Below are positions 7,779-13,605 of a DNA stretch of 13,605 nucleotides, piece by piece; position 1 is the first letter of the stretch; each line of letters begins with the position of its first letter. The stretch is taken from contig DAAJ01000076.1 in the NCBI GenBank assembly GCA_001701115.1, positions 43,792 through 57,396 of the forward strand, in the 5' to 3' direction. This DNA comes from Bacteroidales bacterium GP2 (GTDB lineage Bacteria; Bacteroidota; Bacteroidia; Bacteroidales; Muribaculaceae). The position numbers and the translations under genes are program-made. The notes under the pieces are model-generated. The model saw only the letters and a program-made list of their open reading frames with translations. It was not told the DNA's origin and did not search any database.

Positions 7779-8288
7779 ATGATTGATCTTCACAAAGCTA
7801 CGCCAAGCGACATACCGGCAATTATGAATATCTGTGATGATGCCCGCCAGTTTCAGCGTGAGATTGGATTTCGGCAATGGGCGGACGGGTATCCTTCGGT
7901 GGAAGTGATCTCATCAGACATATCCGCTGCCAAAGGATTCTTGATTACAGAAGAGGATGCTGTGGTAGGTTACTGCGTGATAGACCTTAACGGTGACAAG
8001 GAATACGACATGCGCAAAGATATATGGACAGATGCAGAACCTTATGCCGCTATCCATCGTCTTGCACTCTCCCGGAATGTACGGGGCAAAGGTTACTCCA
8101 AGCGAGTCCTTGAAAGGATACTTAAATATATCGCCGGGCTCGGTATACGGAGTGTGAAAATCGACACCGGAGTAGCTAACACGCCAATGCAACGGCTTCT
8201 TGCCTCTACTGGCTTCACATGCCGTGGAAAATACGCATTCACTTGGGGTGAACGACTCGCCTTCGACCTCAAAATAGTTTTACCTTGA
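7779..8288 (+). CDS. GNAT-family N-acetyltransferase
   Basis: A 169-residue cytoplasmic acetyl-CoA-dependent acyltransferase; the substrate is not predictable. From the chosen start it opens MIDLHKATPSDIPAIMNICDDA, a typical GNAT beta1/alpha1. Motif A is HRLALSRNVRGKGYSKRVLE, with the acetyl-CoA pyrophosphate loop R-x-x-G-K-G at about 100-105. Motif B (IDTGVANTPMQRLLASTGF) follows at about 128-146, with the usual family pattern of a small residue followed by G-F. The in-frame ATG at 7728 would add 17 residues (MILCKFACQ...) unlike the family and would lie over the promoter element, so I reject it. It is divergent from the Dxs-like gene, and the barrel-protein gene follows 79 nt later. Confidence 0.85.
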   Translation: MIDLHKATPSDIPAIMNICDDARQFQREIGFRQWADGYPSVEVISSDISAAKGFLITEEDAVVGYCVIDLNGDKEYDMRKDIWTDAEPYAAIHRLALSRNVRGKGYSKRVLERILKYIAGLGIRSVKIDTGVANTPMQRLLASTGFTCRGKYAFTWGERLAFDLKIVLP

Positions 8289-8307
8289 TTTTTTTGAAGC
8301 GGGGATT

Positions 8308-8333
8308 AAACCTTTGGGTAGGCAGAATGTCTA
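8308..8333 (+). promoter_or_regulatory. Candidate ECF-sigma promoter (AAACC-N16-GTCTA) for the outer-membrane protein gene
   Basis: AAACC at 8308-8312 and GTCTA at 8329-8333 are separated by exactly 16 bp, the usual spacing of ECF-sigma promoters (AAC-type -35, GTC-type -10). No TAnnTTTG element is seen in the 8289-8367 gap. A start near 8340 would leave a leader of about 28 nt. This is inference from pattern and spacing only. Confidence 0.4.
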
Positions 8334-8367
8334 CTTATACGGATTTTGAAATAAACGATTCTTATAT

Positions 8368-11175
8368 ATGACCATTCATTTTCTTCGCAAGGTAGCCGCA
8401 ATATTCATGGCTGCCGTATGTGCCGCGTCTGCAATGGCGTTCAATATCAGAGGTGTAATCGTCGACCCTGACGGTGAACCGCTTCCGGGAGCTACTGTAA
8501 AACTTCTTGCCGCCAGGGATTCCTCATTTGTGCAGGGCGCAAAATCCACTTCAAAAGGCGCGTTTAATTTTTCAGGTGTCAACAACGGCAAATACATTGT
8601 CCAGACAATATACCTTGGATATGCGACTGACAACCGCAACATTGATGTCAAAGGTTCATCTGTACGTCTTGACACTATATGCCTGCAAGAGAGTGCGCTT
8701 GAACTTGCCGAGGTTGTTGTAAGAGGTGTTCAGACTGAGATTAAGGTTATGGAGGATACCGTTGAGTACAACGCCGGTGCCTACAAAACCCAGCCGAACG
8801 CTGTTGTAGAAGACCTTCTCAAACGCCTCCCCGGCGTGGAAGTTGACTCAGAAGGCAAAATCACTGCAAACGGCAAGGAGGTCAAAAAAATCCTAATTGA
8901 AGGCAAAGAATTTTTCAGCGATGACCCTCAGGTTGCCTCAAAGAACCTTCCGGTAGAAATGATTGACAGGCTGCAGGTGGTGGACAGGAAAAGCGACCTG
9001 GCGCGCATGACCGGCGTAGATGATGGAGAAGATGAGACAGTCATTAACCTAACTGTAAAGAAAGGCATGAAGAATGGCTGGTTTGGAAATGTGGAAGGCG
9101 GCTACGGAACTGAAGACCGCTATAATGGCAACTTCAACATCAACCGCTTCTGGAATGACAACCAGATTACTTTCCTTGGCAACTTCAATAATGTCAACCA
9201 GCTCGGATTCACTGACAGCAATGGTTCACGCTTCCGCCGCTTCGGTGGCAATAACGGCATTACCACATCGCAGGCTTTCGGTGTCAACTTCAATGTTGGC
9301 AAAGGAGAAATCATAAGGGTTGGCGGTAATGTGATGTATAGCCACACGGACAGAAACAGCATAAAGGAAACTGAGAGAACTTATCTCGAATTTGACCAGT
9401 TTGCATCACTTCGACAGTACACCCGCGATAAGGGACATAATGTACGTGCAGATTTTAGGATACAATGGAATCCCGATTCATTCAACTCTATCGAATTCCG
9501 CCCGCGCTTTTCATACAACCTCAACAATTCTTCAAGCCTTGACTCCACTTTCACATGGCAGGGTAGCAGCAATCCGGTCAACAGGATTTTCAACCAGTCG
9601 GAGAGCGATGGCAAATCATTGGAATTCGGAGGTAATTTCATATACAACCATAAATTCCGCAGTAAAAAAGGACGGTCATTTTCAGTTGACATGAGTTACA
9701 GCCATTCCAATGTAACTGAAACTGAGAATTCATTCTCACGCAGCCTCTTCTACATGATGAACGACTCGCTGAATATTTACGACCAGTTTGATGACAACCA
9801 CACATGGAGCGATAATGTTAGCGGAAGAGTAACATGGACGGAACCTATCGGAGATGCATCCAACGGACGATTCATCAAGTTAGCATACCGCGCAAACTAC
9901 CGTTGGAACAATGCGGATAAAATGGTTTATGACCATCCTATCGACTTTACAGATCCGCTCGGTCACGTTATTGACTATACCCAGGAAATTTTCAACGATT
10001 CACTCAGCAACCGCTTCCGCAACGATTATTTCAACCAGAATGTGCGCCTGAGCTTCCAGCAGATCACCAAGGCAATCAATCTTGAAGTCGGTGTATCATT
10101 CGTGCCACAGATGTCAAAAAGCCTTGATTTAATTGATGCAAACCGCAATATCCCGGAGAGATGGGTTCTCAACTTTGCTCCGTTCATCAACTACCGCCAT
10201 AAATTCAGCAAGAGCCGCTCAATGAACCTCAGATATAACGGGCGCTCGGCACAACCTTCAATTTCACAATTGCAGCCGGTGCCGGACAGGTCAAACCCAA
10301 TGAATATCATTGTGGGTAATCCTGACCTTAAACCATCGTTCACCCACAACATGACATTTAGGTTCCAGGATTTTGACATGACACACCAGCGTTCTATTAT
10401 GTTGATGGCAAATGCGTCAGTAGTACAGAACTCTATCATATCAATGATTCTCCGCAACGAGAATACCGGTGAACAGGAAACCCACTACACCAATGTCAGC
10501 GGCATTTGGAACGCTATGGTCGCCAATATGATTTCAATGCCCTTGCGCAACAGGCAGTGGCAGTTCTCAAACAATCTTTTCACCAACTTCAGCCACGGAG
10601 TAGGCTTTACCAACGGAAACCGCAATAACAGCAATTCATTCCGGCTCAACTTGTCACCCGGAATGTCCTTCCGCCCCGAAAACCTTGAATTTGAACTCCG
10701 CCCCCGCTACGGGCTCCAGTTGACACGCAACAGCGTCAACGCTAAGGCAGACCAGACACTTCACTCTTATGGTGGCTCATTCTCGGCATACTACCGCACG
10801 CCAATCAATGTCATTCTTTCCAGTGATGTCACTTTCACTGCTACAAGAGGCTACTCCCAGGGCATGAACAAGAATGAATGGCTATGGAATGCATCTATGG
10901 CTTATGAGTTACTCCGCGACCGCTCCCTCACCCTTGCGGTAAAAGCATATGACTTGCTTAACCAGCGCAGCAGCATCAGCAGTCCCAGCTCATCACTTTA
11001 CACCGACGAGGTAAAATATAACACCCTTAGCCGCTACTTCATGTTCAGCGTAAGTTACCGCTTCAACACATTCGGAAAAGGGAAACAACCCCAAGGAAAC
11101 TTTGAACGTGGACCCGGTGGTTCCGGCGGCATGATGAGAGGTCCCGGTGGACCTGGTGGTGGCAGAAGAATGTAA
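8368..11175 (+). CDS. Outer-membrane beta-barrel protein (TonB-dependent-receptor-like, OMP_b-brl_3 type)
   Basis: A 935-residue exported protein. Signal peptide: MTIHFLRK, a hydrophobic Ala-rich core, probable cleavage after AMA (about residue 24). A carboxypeptidase-regulatory-like Ig fold spans about 25-105 (GVIVDPDGEPLPGATVKLL), with VVRGVQTEI as linker. A plug-like domain follows at about 125-235 (VVEDLLKRLPGVEVDSEGKI, VKKILIEGKEFFSDD). A long barrel rich in alternating aromatic/polar strands runs to about 900. The end is Gly-rich (RGPGGSGGMMRGPGGPGG, then GRRM) rather than the aromatic C-terminal residue of classical barrels. Such tails are frequent in this Bacteroidota group. I see no TonB box and no SusD-like partner, so a glycan-uptake role is not supported; substrate unknown. 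It is monocistronic, closed by a strong terminator, and possibly under an ECF sigma factor. Confidence 0.9.
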   Translation: MTIHFLRKVAAIFMAAVCAASAMAFNIRGVIVDPDGEPLPGATVKLLAARDSSFVQGAKSTSKGAFNFSGVNNGKYIVQTIYLGYATDNRNIDVKGSSVRLDTICLQESALELAEVVVRGVQTEIKVMEDTVEYNAGAYKTQPNAVVEDLLKRLPGVEVDSEGKITANGKEVKKILIEGKEFFSDDPQVASKNLPVEMIDRLQVVDRKSDLARMTGVDDGEDETVINLTVKKGMKNGWFGNVEGGYGTEDRYNGNFNINRFWNDNQITFLGNFNNVNQLGFTDSNGSRFRRFGGNNGITTSQAFGVNFNVGKGEIIRVGGNVMYSHTDRNSIKETERTYLEFDQFASLRQYTRDKGHNVRADFRIQWNPDSFNSIEFRPRFSYNLNNSSSLDSTFTWQGSSNPVNRIFNQSESDGKSLEFGGNFIYNHKFRSKKGRSFSVDMSYSHSNVTETENSFSRSLFYMMNDSLNIYDQFDDNHTWSDNVSGRVTWTEPIGDASNGRFIKLAYRANYRWNNADKMVYDHPIDFTDPLGHVIDYTQEIFNDSLSNRFRNDYFNQNVRLSFQQITKAINLEVGVSFVPQMSKSLDLIDANRNIPERWVLNFAPFINYRHKFSKSRSMNLRYNGRSAQPSISQLQPVPDRSNPMNIIVGNPDLKPSFTHNMTFRFQDFDMTHQRSIMLMANASVVQNSIISMILRNENTGEQETHYTNVSGIWNAMVANMISMPLRNRQWQFSNNLFTNFSHGVGFTNGNRNNSNSFRLNLSPGMSFRPENLEFELRPRYGLQLTRNSVNAKADQTLHSYGGSFSAYYRTPINVILSSDVTFTATRGYSQGMNKNEWLWNASMAYELLRDRSLTLAVKAYDLLNQRSSISSPSSSLYTDEVKYNTLSRYFMFSVSYRFNTFGKGKQPQGNFERGPGGSGGMMRGPGGPGGGRRM

Positions 11176-11182
11176 TTACCAA

Positions 11183-11225
11183 AAAAACAATCAGGGCGCT
11201 TATTGGAAGCGCCCTGATTGTTTTT
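11183..11225. terminator. Bidirectional intrinsic terminator
   Basis: A perfect 19-bp inverted repeat (arms 11183-11201 and 11207-11225) with a 5-nt loop. The core is aatcagggcgctt, with A5 on the left and T5 on the right, giving a U tract in both directions. It sits between the convergent barrel-protein and RtcB genes (stops at 11175 and 11249) and should terminate both. Confidence 0.95.
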
Positions 11226-11248
11226 GCATATACAAATACGCTGCTTTT

Positions 11249-12538
11249 TTATTTCGATGCCTTGAAATTGAATATAGGACGGATGATTTTGTCTATAGTA
11301 ACGGTATCACCTATATTTGCGATTATCTCAGATGCCGGCTTATACACCATCGGTGATTCGTCACGGGTAAAATCATTGACTGACTCAGAGTAGATTCCGG
11401 TCATGGATGCCTCGAAATCCTCCATAGTGATTTTTTCGTATGCCTGTGAGCGGCTTAGCACTCGTCCTGCTCCATGAGGCGCTGAACAATTCCACTCAGC
11501 ATTCCCTTTTCCGGTGCAAATCAATGAACCATCACGCATATTCAACGGAATTATGCACTGCTCGCCATTTCCAGCCGATATCGCACCTTTGCGAATCATA
11601 TTGTCATCGCTTATATAATTATGTACAGACTCAAACCACCTTGCCTCTGATTCTTTCTGCCCGAAGAATCCGAGCAACAGCATTGCTATAAGACGCCGGT
11701 TAAGCACCGCCCATTTCTGGCACAGGCGCATATCATGCAGATACTGTTCGCGTGCCTCCCCTTCCACATAACAAAGGTCGCGTGGCAAACGCGGCACCCC
11801 GCTTCGGTTCTCCCTGCGCATCTTCTTTATTATATCTTGAAGCTCTGATTTGCGCCCAGCCGCTTTATACTCCTCTATTATACGCCGGATTGACTCCTCA
11901 AATTCATCCGCTCCATCAGTAAGATGCTTGATGGCACGTGCCTGATAAATGTCCGCGACCTGTTTTCCGAGATTACGAGACCCGGTATGGATTACAAGAT
12001 ACACATTTTCTTCATCATCACGGTCAAGCTCAATGAAATGGTTGCCTCCGCCAAGTGAACCGATAGCTTTATTGATTCGCGCGGTGTCTTTCAAATCGCG
12101 GTAACAATACATCTTTCTAACTAGCTCTTTCGCTTCCCGGTAAATATCCATCTCCTCTCCGGCAAGAGGCTTGAAACCAAAACGGCTCTCACGCACAATC
12201 TTTCCGGATGGCACATTATTGCGGATATGCTCGTTGAAGGCATGGTAATCCACACTATCGCTTTGGTTGGCAAAGAAATCAATGTCTTTCAAATTGCCGA
12301 TACTAACAACGCGCATTCCGCAACCGATGTCTACACCTACAATATTAGGAATCACCTTGTCCCCAAGATTGCCGGTGAATCCGATTACACATCCCGCGCC
12401 GGCATGAACATCCGGCATGATTCTTATTTTCTTGTCTGAGAACACATCTATAGATACCAACTCCCGTATCTGTGACAACGCCGTTTCCTCCACATTATCA
12501 GTGAAAATTTTCACGTCATAGCCTTCTATTGTCTTCAT
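11249..12538 (-). CDS. rtcB: RtcB-family RNA ligase
   Basis: A 429-residue GTP- and metal-dependent ligase. The family joins 2',3'-cyclic-phosphate or 3'-phosphate RNA ends to 5'-OH ends in RNA repair. All recognised catalytic residues are visible: Asp70 and Cys73 (VGVDIGCGM), His167 (GSLGGGNHFIEL), His184 (IHTGSRNLG), His306 (SVHNYIS), and the guanylylated His355 (APHGAGR). Also present are PDVHAGAGCVIGF near residue 42 and RKGAISAGNGEQ near 316. A charged helical segment at about 205-265 lies between the metal-site motifs. It is shorter than archaeal RtcB. The release-factor homologue PrfH, a frequent partner of some bacterial RtcBs, is not adjacent, and neither is an RtcA or RtcR gene. It is transcribed divergently from the phosphoesterase. 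Confidence 0.93.
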   Translation of the reverse strand: MKTIEGYDVKIFTDNVEETALSQIRELVSIDVFSDKKIRIMPDVHAGAGCVIGFTGNLGDKVIPNIVGVDIGCGMRVVSIGNLKDIDFFANQSDSVDYHAFNEHIRNNVPSGKIVRESRFGFKPLAGEEMDIYREAKELVRKMYCYRDLKDTARINKAIGSLGGGNHFIELDRDDEENVYLVIHTGSRNLGKQVADIYQARAIKHLTDGADEFEESIRRIIEEYKAAGRKSELQDIIKKMRRENRSGVPRLPRDLCYVEGEAREQYLHDMRLCQKWAVLNRRLIAMLLLGFFGQKESEARWFESVHNYISDDNMIRKGAISAGNGEQCIIPLNMRDGSLICTGKGNAEWNCSAPHGAGRVLSRSQAYEKITMEDFEASMTGIYSESVNDFTRDESPMVYKPASEIIANIGDTVTIDKIIRPIFNFKASK

Positions 12539-12564
12539 TGTTAATGTTTTTAAGTTTTACGACG

Positions 12565-12572
12565 CAAAGTTA
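12565..12572 (-). promoter_or_regulatory. Bacteroidota -7 element (TAACTTTG) for rtcB
   Basis: On the - strand the sequence reads TAACTTTG, an exact TAnnTTTG match, 26 nt before the rtcB ATG. A start near 12559 would leave a leader of about 20 nt. I see no good TTG at the expected -33 distance. Confidence 0.6.
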
Positions 12573-12581
12573 TGAACCCGG

Positions 12582-12600
12582 TGCGCAATTTATCTGCGCA
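12582..12600. repeat. Paired TGCGCA palindromes upstream of the rtcB -7 element
   Basis: TGCGCA, itself palindromic, occurs at 12582-12587 and 12595-12600, separated by 7 bp. The pair is therefore also an inverted repeat. It lies where the -33 region of the rtcB promoter should be, so it could be an operator; no regulator gene is visible nearby. Confidence 0.4.
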
Positions 12601-12689
12601 GAAAATAAAAAAACATTATATCCACTATTGTCGGTAAGATTTACATTGTTTTCCCATCGGTTATATCGGAATTTGATACAACAAAACCG

Positions 12690-12697
12690 TAATTTTG
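12690..12697 (+). promoter_or_regulatory. Bacteroidota -7 element (TAATTTTG) for the phosphoesterase gene
   Basis: TAATTTTG matches TAnnTTTG exactly and lies 14 nt before the ATG at 12712. TTTG at 12672-12675 could serve as -33 but is close (14-bp spacer). The predicted leader is only about 7-14 nt, depending on which of the ATGs at 12712 and 12718 is used. Confidence 0.55.
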
Positions 12698-12711
12698 CAT
12701 CATAAAGACTT

Positions 12712-13311
12712 ATGCGCATGAAAATATTGCATATATCAGATACCCATGGCAGCCATTACCGGCTTCGTGAACTACCGGAGGCGGATGTGGTAGTCCATTC
12801 CGGCGACTTCACCATGACAGGCAGCGAAAAGGAGGCAATTGATTTCCTGAACTGGTTTTGCGACATTCCATACGCTCACAAGATTTTCATTTGCGGAAAC
12901 CATGATGACTGCCTGTATGGTGCGAATATTAACGGTCTTGACGGCAATGTACACTACCTGTGCAATTCCGGTATAGAGATCAATGGACTGAATTTTTACG
13001 GTGTGCCAATGTTTATGGGAGATTGCATTACTGAGCGCCAAAGCCGTTACTACGCAAATATTCCGGAAAACACCGACATTCTTATTACCCACTCCCCTGC
13101 ATACGGCATTCTTGACTTTGATGATAATATCAATTACGGCTCAGAGGAGATACTCGCCAAACTTTCTACTCTCAACCTTAAAGCACACCTCTTCGGACAC
13201 ATCCACGCCCAACATGGAATTACTGAGAGAAACGGTATCATTTACTCCAATGCAGCAATTATGAGCTCTGATTACAGCAACCTTAATTCACCTAATCTAA
13301 TTGAGATTTAA
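12712..13311 (+). CDS. Calcineurin-like metallophosphoesterase
   Basis: A 199-residue, probably cytoplasmic protein with no signal peptide, with every metal-binding motif of the superfamily in order: DTH (Asp10, His12), GDF (Asp32), GNHD (Asn63, His64), THSP (His127) and GHIHAQHG (His163, His165). The compact size and the GNHD/GHIH arrangement resemble small Bacteroidota phosphoesterases related to the MPPED1/2 (239AB-like) group, for which cyclic-nucleotide phosphodiesterase activity has been reported. The substrate here is unknown. It diverges from rtcB, so a shared RNA-end-processing role is possible, but only position suggests it. The ATG at 12718 (MKILHISDTHG) is an equally good start. 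Confidence 0.9.
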   Translation: MRMKILHISDTHGSHYRLRELPEADVVVHSGDFTMTGSEKEAIDFLNWFCDIPYAHKIFICGNHDDCLYGANINGLDGNVHYLCNSGIEINGLNFYGVPMFMGDCITERQSRYYANIPENTDILITHSPAYGILDFDDNINYGSEEILAKLSTLNLKAHLFGHIHAQHGITERNGIIYSNAAIMSSDYSNLNSPNLIEI

Positions 13312-13334
13312 TCGGAACGAGTAATACCGATTAA
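13308..13334 (+). terminator. 8-bp inverted repeat at the end of the phosphoesterase gene (weak terminator or operator)
   Basis: TTAATCGG at 13308-13315 pairs perfectly with CCGATTAA at 13327-13334 around an 11-nt loop, overlapping the stop codon. No uninterrupted T tract follows, so terminator function is uncertain. The TAATTTTG element begins 6 nt after it. Confidence 0.35.
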
Positions 13335-13339
13335 CACAT

Positions 13340-13347
13340 TAATTTTG
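13340..13347 (+). promoter_or_regulatory. Possible upstream -7 element (TAATTTTG)
   Basis: An exact TAnnTTTG match, but with no TTG at the expected -33 distance. It could be a secondary promoter for the RNA region that follows, 52 bp before the better-supported element. Confidence 0.35.
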
Positions 13348-13368
13348 TGCATGGAAAGCGTTGGTGAC

Positions 13369-13399
13369 TTGGAGGCTACTAATTAAATAGCTATCTTTG
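13369..13399 (+). promoter_or_regulatory. Bacteroidota promoter (TTG-N20-TATCTTTG) driving the 3'-terminal RNA
   Basis: TTG at 13369-13371 and TATCTTTG at 13392-13399 are separated by 20 bp, close to the spacing expected for the Bacteroidota housekeeping sigma factor. It has the best -33/-7 arrangement in the window. Transcription would start near 13404-13406, directly in front of the inverted-repeat structure. Confidence 0.6.
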
Positions 13400-13403
13400 T
13401 GGC

Positions 13404-13605
13404 GAGATTCAGCAACCATTTGTTGGATTCAAGACATAGCAAGTAGCTTTGACTAATTACACGGCTTTAGTAAAATCTGGTAAATTTCACTTCTGAGTTC
13501 CGCGTAATAAGTCGAAAGGCAGGTTGCACCCGTTCCGGGCGCCGACCGCTTTCCACTTATTTGAACTCCCGGTTTACCAGAGCCGACTAAAGCAGATAAG
13601 CGAAA
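13404..13605 (+). ncRNA. Candidate structured small RNA, class unidentified (6S-like rod; 3' end may lie outside the window)
   Basis: No ORF of note lies in 13312-13605. Starting near 13404, the transcript would contain nested complementary arms: 13464-13471 with 13586-13593 (8 bp), 13476-13484 with 13573-13581 (9 bp), 13495-13500 with 13563-13568 (6 bp), 13506-13512 with 13555-13561 (7 bp), then 13514-13518 with 13549-13553. The tip is ggttg/cgacc (one G-U) and cccg-ttc-cggg. The result is an almost continuous rod of about 130 nt with asymmetric internal loops, reminiscent of 6S RNA. I do not see the conserved cores of tmRNA, RNase P RNA or SRP RNA. It could instead be the leader of a gene beyond the window. 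Confidence 0.5.

Noticed and set aside
8368..11175. Reading the barrel protein as a SusC-type glycan transporter
   Set aside because: There is no SusD-like partner, no glycoside hydrolase neighbours and no visible TonB box; the domain layout fits the OMP_b-brl_3 group better.
13351..13386. 11-codon ORF (MESVGDLEATN) just after the TAATTTTG element
   Set aside because: It is too short to support, has no ribosome-binding signal and no family resemblance; probably chance.

Overview
The window looks like chromosomal, housekeeping-type DNA from a member of the Bacteroidales (phylum Bacteroidota; Muribaculaceae- or Bacteroidaceae-like, which I cannot resolve further). The signs are: several TAnnTTTG elements, the Bacteroidota -7 promoter motif; almost no Shine-Dalgarno sequences; an outer-membrane barrel protein with an N-terminal carboxypeptidase-regulatory-like domain and a Gly-rich tail; a bacterial AsnRS; and an RluB-type pseudouridine synthase with a long Asn/Gly/Gln-rich N-terminal extension.

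Layout. (1) 1-5239, + strand: a 5'-truncated RluB-like pseudouridine synthase, then asnS, a MarC-family membrane protein, a secreted C69-family dipeptidase and cytidine deaminase. Gaps are 37, 15 and 31 nt, followed by an ATGA overlap, so the last four (perhaps all five) are probably co-transcribed. (2) 5240-7646, - strand: a small Pro/Asn-rich lipoprotein, whose stop codon abuts that of the deaminase, and a Dxs-like thiamine-diphosphate enzyme with its own intrinsic terminator. (3) 7728-11175, + strand: a GNAT acetyltransferase divergent from the Dxs-like gene, then a large outer-membrane beta-barrel protein that may have an ECF-sigma-type promoter. A strong bidirectional terminator follows. 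(4) 11249-13311: an RtcB-family RNA ligase (-) and a calcineurin-like metallophosphoesterase (+), divergent from a 173-bp intergenic region with TAnnTTTG elements facing both ways. (5) 13312-13605: no coding gene, but two further TAnnTTTG elements and a roughly 130-nt rod-like inverted-repeat structure that I read as a structured small RNA of unidentified class, possibly 6S-like.

Most genes are ordinary. The two observations most worth following are the Dxs-like protein and the 3'-terminal RNA. The Dxs-like protein keeps the thiamine-diphosphate machinery but has lost the residues that hold glyceraldehyde-3-phosphate in true Dxs. I see no CRISPR array, insertion sequence, tRNA, rRNA, phage gene or obvious defence system.
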